Origin: Leptolyngbya sp. BC1307
GTDB taxonomy: Bacteria; Cyanobacteriota; Cyanobacteriia; Phormidesmidales; Phormidesmidaceae
Assembly (NCBI RefSeq): GCF_002286735.1
Contig: NZ_NRTA01000001.1
Coordinates: forward strand, 230,698 to 294,697
Length of the DNA: 64,000 nt
Direction: 5' to 3'
Within the stretch, counting starts at the first letter, position 1; every line of letters starts with the position of its first letter. The notes beneath the pieces are model-generated. The model did not search any database and was not told where the DNA came from. It saw only the letters and a list, made by a program, of their open reading frames with translations. A program made the translations under genes and the position numbers. This document shows positions 63,102-64,000 of this stretch, piece after piece.

Positions 63102-63131
63102 ACTATAGAGTAAAGCCTTTTGATCGGTCAA
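63102..63131 (-). promoter_or_regulatory. Promoter of the gdmH riboswitch transcript
   Basis: On the reverse strand TTGACC (63131-63126), an 18-bp spacer and TATAGT (63107-63102) form a good sigma-70-type promoter. Transcription would start near 63096, about 20 nt before the aptamer. A GTA-N8-TAC match (63090-63103) overlaps the -10 and start; it might be a repressing NtcA site or chance. Confidence 0.65.
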
Positions 63132-63381
63132 GCCGTCATTTCCAGCACCTTGCCAAAGTGAGGGTATCGTAACAAGCCACAGAAAGGACGCTAATTCGTA
63201 TCGGGCGACACTTTTATCCTTCAGACCTGTTGCTAAGTTTCAATCACGAGCAAAAGAAAACAGTTTTCCCTCTCAAAGGGATATCGCTCAAGCAGCGGTA
63301 GACTTTCGCTTTTTATTTGTCTTCTATAAGAGGATCGCGTCGGAACAGCTTATTAATTTGTTCAATTAACATAATTTGTTT

Positions 63382-63480
63382 CTAGGGTTCCGATCTTTTT
63401 CAATAAGATGTCTGGTCCGAGAGAGGCAGCCTGTGCGGTTTTTAGCCGCTGGGTTCACGGCGGGATAAAAGCCCGGGAGG
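63382..63480 (+). ncRNA. Second guanidine-I (ykkC) riboswitch, divergent from the first
   Basis: Forward strand blocks: CTAGGGTTCCGATC, TGTCTGGTCCGAGAGAGGC, a variable hairpin GCGG...CCGC, then CACGGCGGGATAAAAGCCC and GGGAGG. All conserved elements of the guanidine-I class are present and in order. It lies about 300 bp from the first aptamer, facing away from it, so it must govern a gene to the right. Confidence 0.92.
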
Positions 63481-63527
63481 AGCTACACCACTTTTGGTAA
63501 GTGGAGGTTCCCTCTCGGGCTTTTGTC
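63467..63527 (+). terminator. Riboswitch-controlled terminator downstream of the second aptamer
   Basis: AAAAGCCCGGGAGG (63467-63480) pairs with CCTCTCGGGCTTTT (63511-63524), with one mismatch, and ends in a U-run. A nested hairpin CCACTT/AAGTGG (63488-63504) lies inside the loop. As for the first riboswitch, formation would compete with the aptamer 3' stem. Confidence 0.78.
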
Positions 63528-63606
63528 ATTTTTCGCTGTTGTTGTCTAACCCACTCCAACAGCACAACGTATACAGCTATCGAGTTTGAAACAGGAGATT
63601 CAATAG

Positions 63607-63708
63607 ATGGAAAATCCGATTTTGTTTTGGGGAATTATTATATTCCTCCTGGGTACCTTAGCTCGACTTTATCCATTTTGCCAAATAGGAAAGCAGCAAG
63701 CACAATAG
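63607..63708 (+). CDS. 33-residue single-span membrane peptide behind the second guanidine riboswitch
   Basis: An ATG with AGGAG 9 nt upstream opens a 33-codon frame: MENPILFWGIIIFLLGTLA, then RLYPFCQIGKQQAQ. One membrane helix (about residues 5-19) is followed by a short basic tail. The good ribosome-binding site and composition make translation plausible. No family is recognised. It could be a small auxiliary subunit, a leader peptide or a remnant of a guanidine-response gene. An IS630-type element starts within about 40 bp of its stop. Confidence 0.5.
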   Translation: MENPILFWGIIIFLLGTLARLYPFCQIGKQQAQ

Positions 63709-63754
63709 ATTTGTCATAACCGGCTGGCTGCGAAATGGAAATACTAGTGGAGCG

Positions 63755-64000
63755 TCAGAGCTTAATTTGAGGATAAATGGAAATCAGTTTACACCGAGCA
63801 TCCTCAACTTTCATTTGCCAGTCAACCCCTCGTTGAGTGTTGTTGATATCCGTTGACCAAGCCGCAATTTCGCTGCGGATGGTTTCGATATCCTCGAATC
63901 GTCTACCGTCAACACATTGACGGGTCATCGCGCTCAGCTCGTTCTCTGCGACATTCAGCCAACTGCCATGCTTCGGGGTGTAGCAAAACTCAATGCGCCG
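63755..64000 (-). mobile_element. IS630-family transposase, C-terminal part (cut by window edge)
   Basis: 81 codons to the window edge encode the end of a DDE_3/IS630 transposase: RRIEFCYTPKHGSWLNVAEN with the third catalytic acid in AENELSA, then TRQCVDGRRFEDIETIRSEI and VDWQMKVEDARCKLISIYPQ. The element's left end probably lies near the TA at 63741-63746 (IS630 elements insert at TA), but no terminal inverted repeat can be checked because the right end is outside the window. Confidence 0.88.

Noticed and set aside
63501..63719. A 72-codon forward frame behind the second riboswitch
   Set aside because: It begins inside the terminator and has a non-protein-like composition. The 33-codon frame at 63607 has a proper ribosome-binding site.

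Overview
The window is cyanobacterial chromosome. It carries a complete phycocyanin operon (cpcB-cpcA-cpcC2-cpcC1-cpcD), a cyanobacterial-type GlgB, a fragment of the bilin reductase gene pcyA, and very many copies of the HIP1 octamer GCGATCGC and its variants. I cannot fix the genus. Non-phototrophic contamination is unlikely because HIP1 sites run through almost every block. I found no rRNA, tRNA or CRISPR array.

Layout. Positions 1-16 kb hold mostly single genes: a Ycf66-like N-terminus at the edge, a STAS/sugar-transferase fusion, chrA, glgB, small secreted proteins, a DMT exporter, an HMA metallochaperone, glcE, a glutathione S-transferase, a fasciclin protein, a truncated ABC ATPase, an SDR and a malate:quinone oxidoreductase of the Helicobacter type. 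Positions 17.4-33.6 kb form an exopolysaccharide locus. Wzc-like tyrosine kinase, Wza-like export protein and a GT2 run forward. Wzx flippase, sulfotransferase, GT2, Wzy-like polymerase/ligase, acyltransferase, GT4, a GT39-like protein and a duplicated GT61 pair run in reverse. Positions 33.9-42.7 kb are housekeeping and small genes (leuC, Crp-family regulator, SDR, small lipoproteins, a ZIP-like protein, an ABC binding protein, LysE, metG). At 42.8-43.5 kb is a MntA/HepT toxin-antitoxin pair whose toxin gene is broken by a perfect 16-bp tandem duplication.

Positions 44.8-51.2 kb form a phycobilisome and light-colour locus. Upstream of cpcB, on the same strand, lie a 63-codon pcyA remnant, an intact REC-wHTH-HPT-REC regulator of RcaC architecture, and fused debris of a histidine kinase and a CheY-like protein. 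This looks like a decayed RcaE-RcaF-RcaC chromatic-acclimation cassette. An L-box-like direct repeat (TGCACA-N5-TGCACA), the kind of site RcaC binds, sits in the cpcB upstream region.

Positions 52.9-59.9 kb are the Nit1C (sll0783/MSMEG_0565-0572) cluster: nitrilase, radical SAM, GNAT, AIR-synthase-like, glycosyltransferase, a small nitrogen-starvation protein and a divergent flavoprotein. A GTA-N8-TAC NtcA box lies 22 nt from a TAN3T -10 box in front of the sll0783 homologue. From 60.0 kb to the end there is a malate/lactate-dehydrogenase-like gene overlapping an ACT-domain gene, which converge on a guanidine hydrolase gene (gdmH). gdmH is preceded by a guanidine-I (ykkC) riboswitch with its own promoter and terminator. 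A second guanidine-I riboswitch about 300 bp away points the other way, into a 33-codon membrane-peptide ORF and then an IS630-family transposase end. The nitrilase cluster, gdmH and the paired riboswitches make the right-hand 11 kb a region for scavenging unusual nitrogen compounds.
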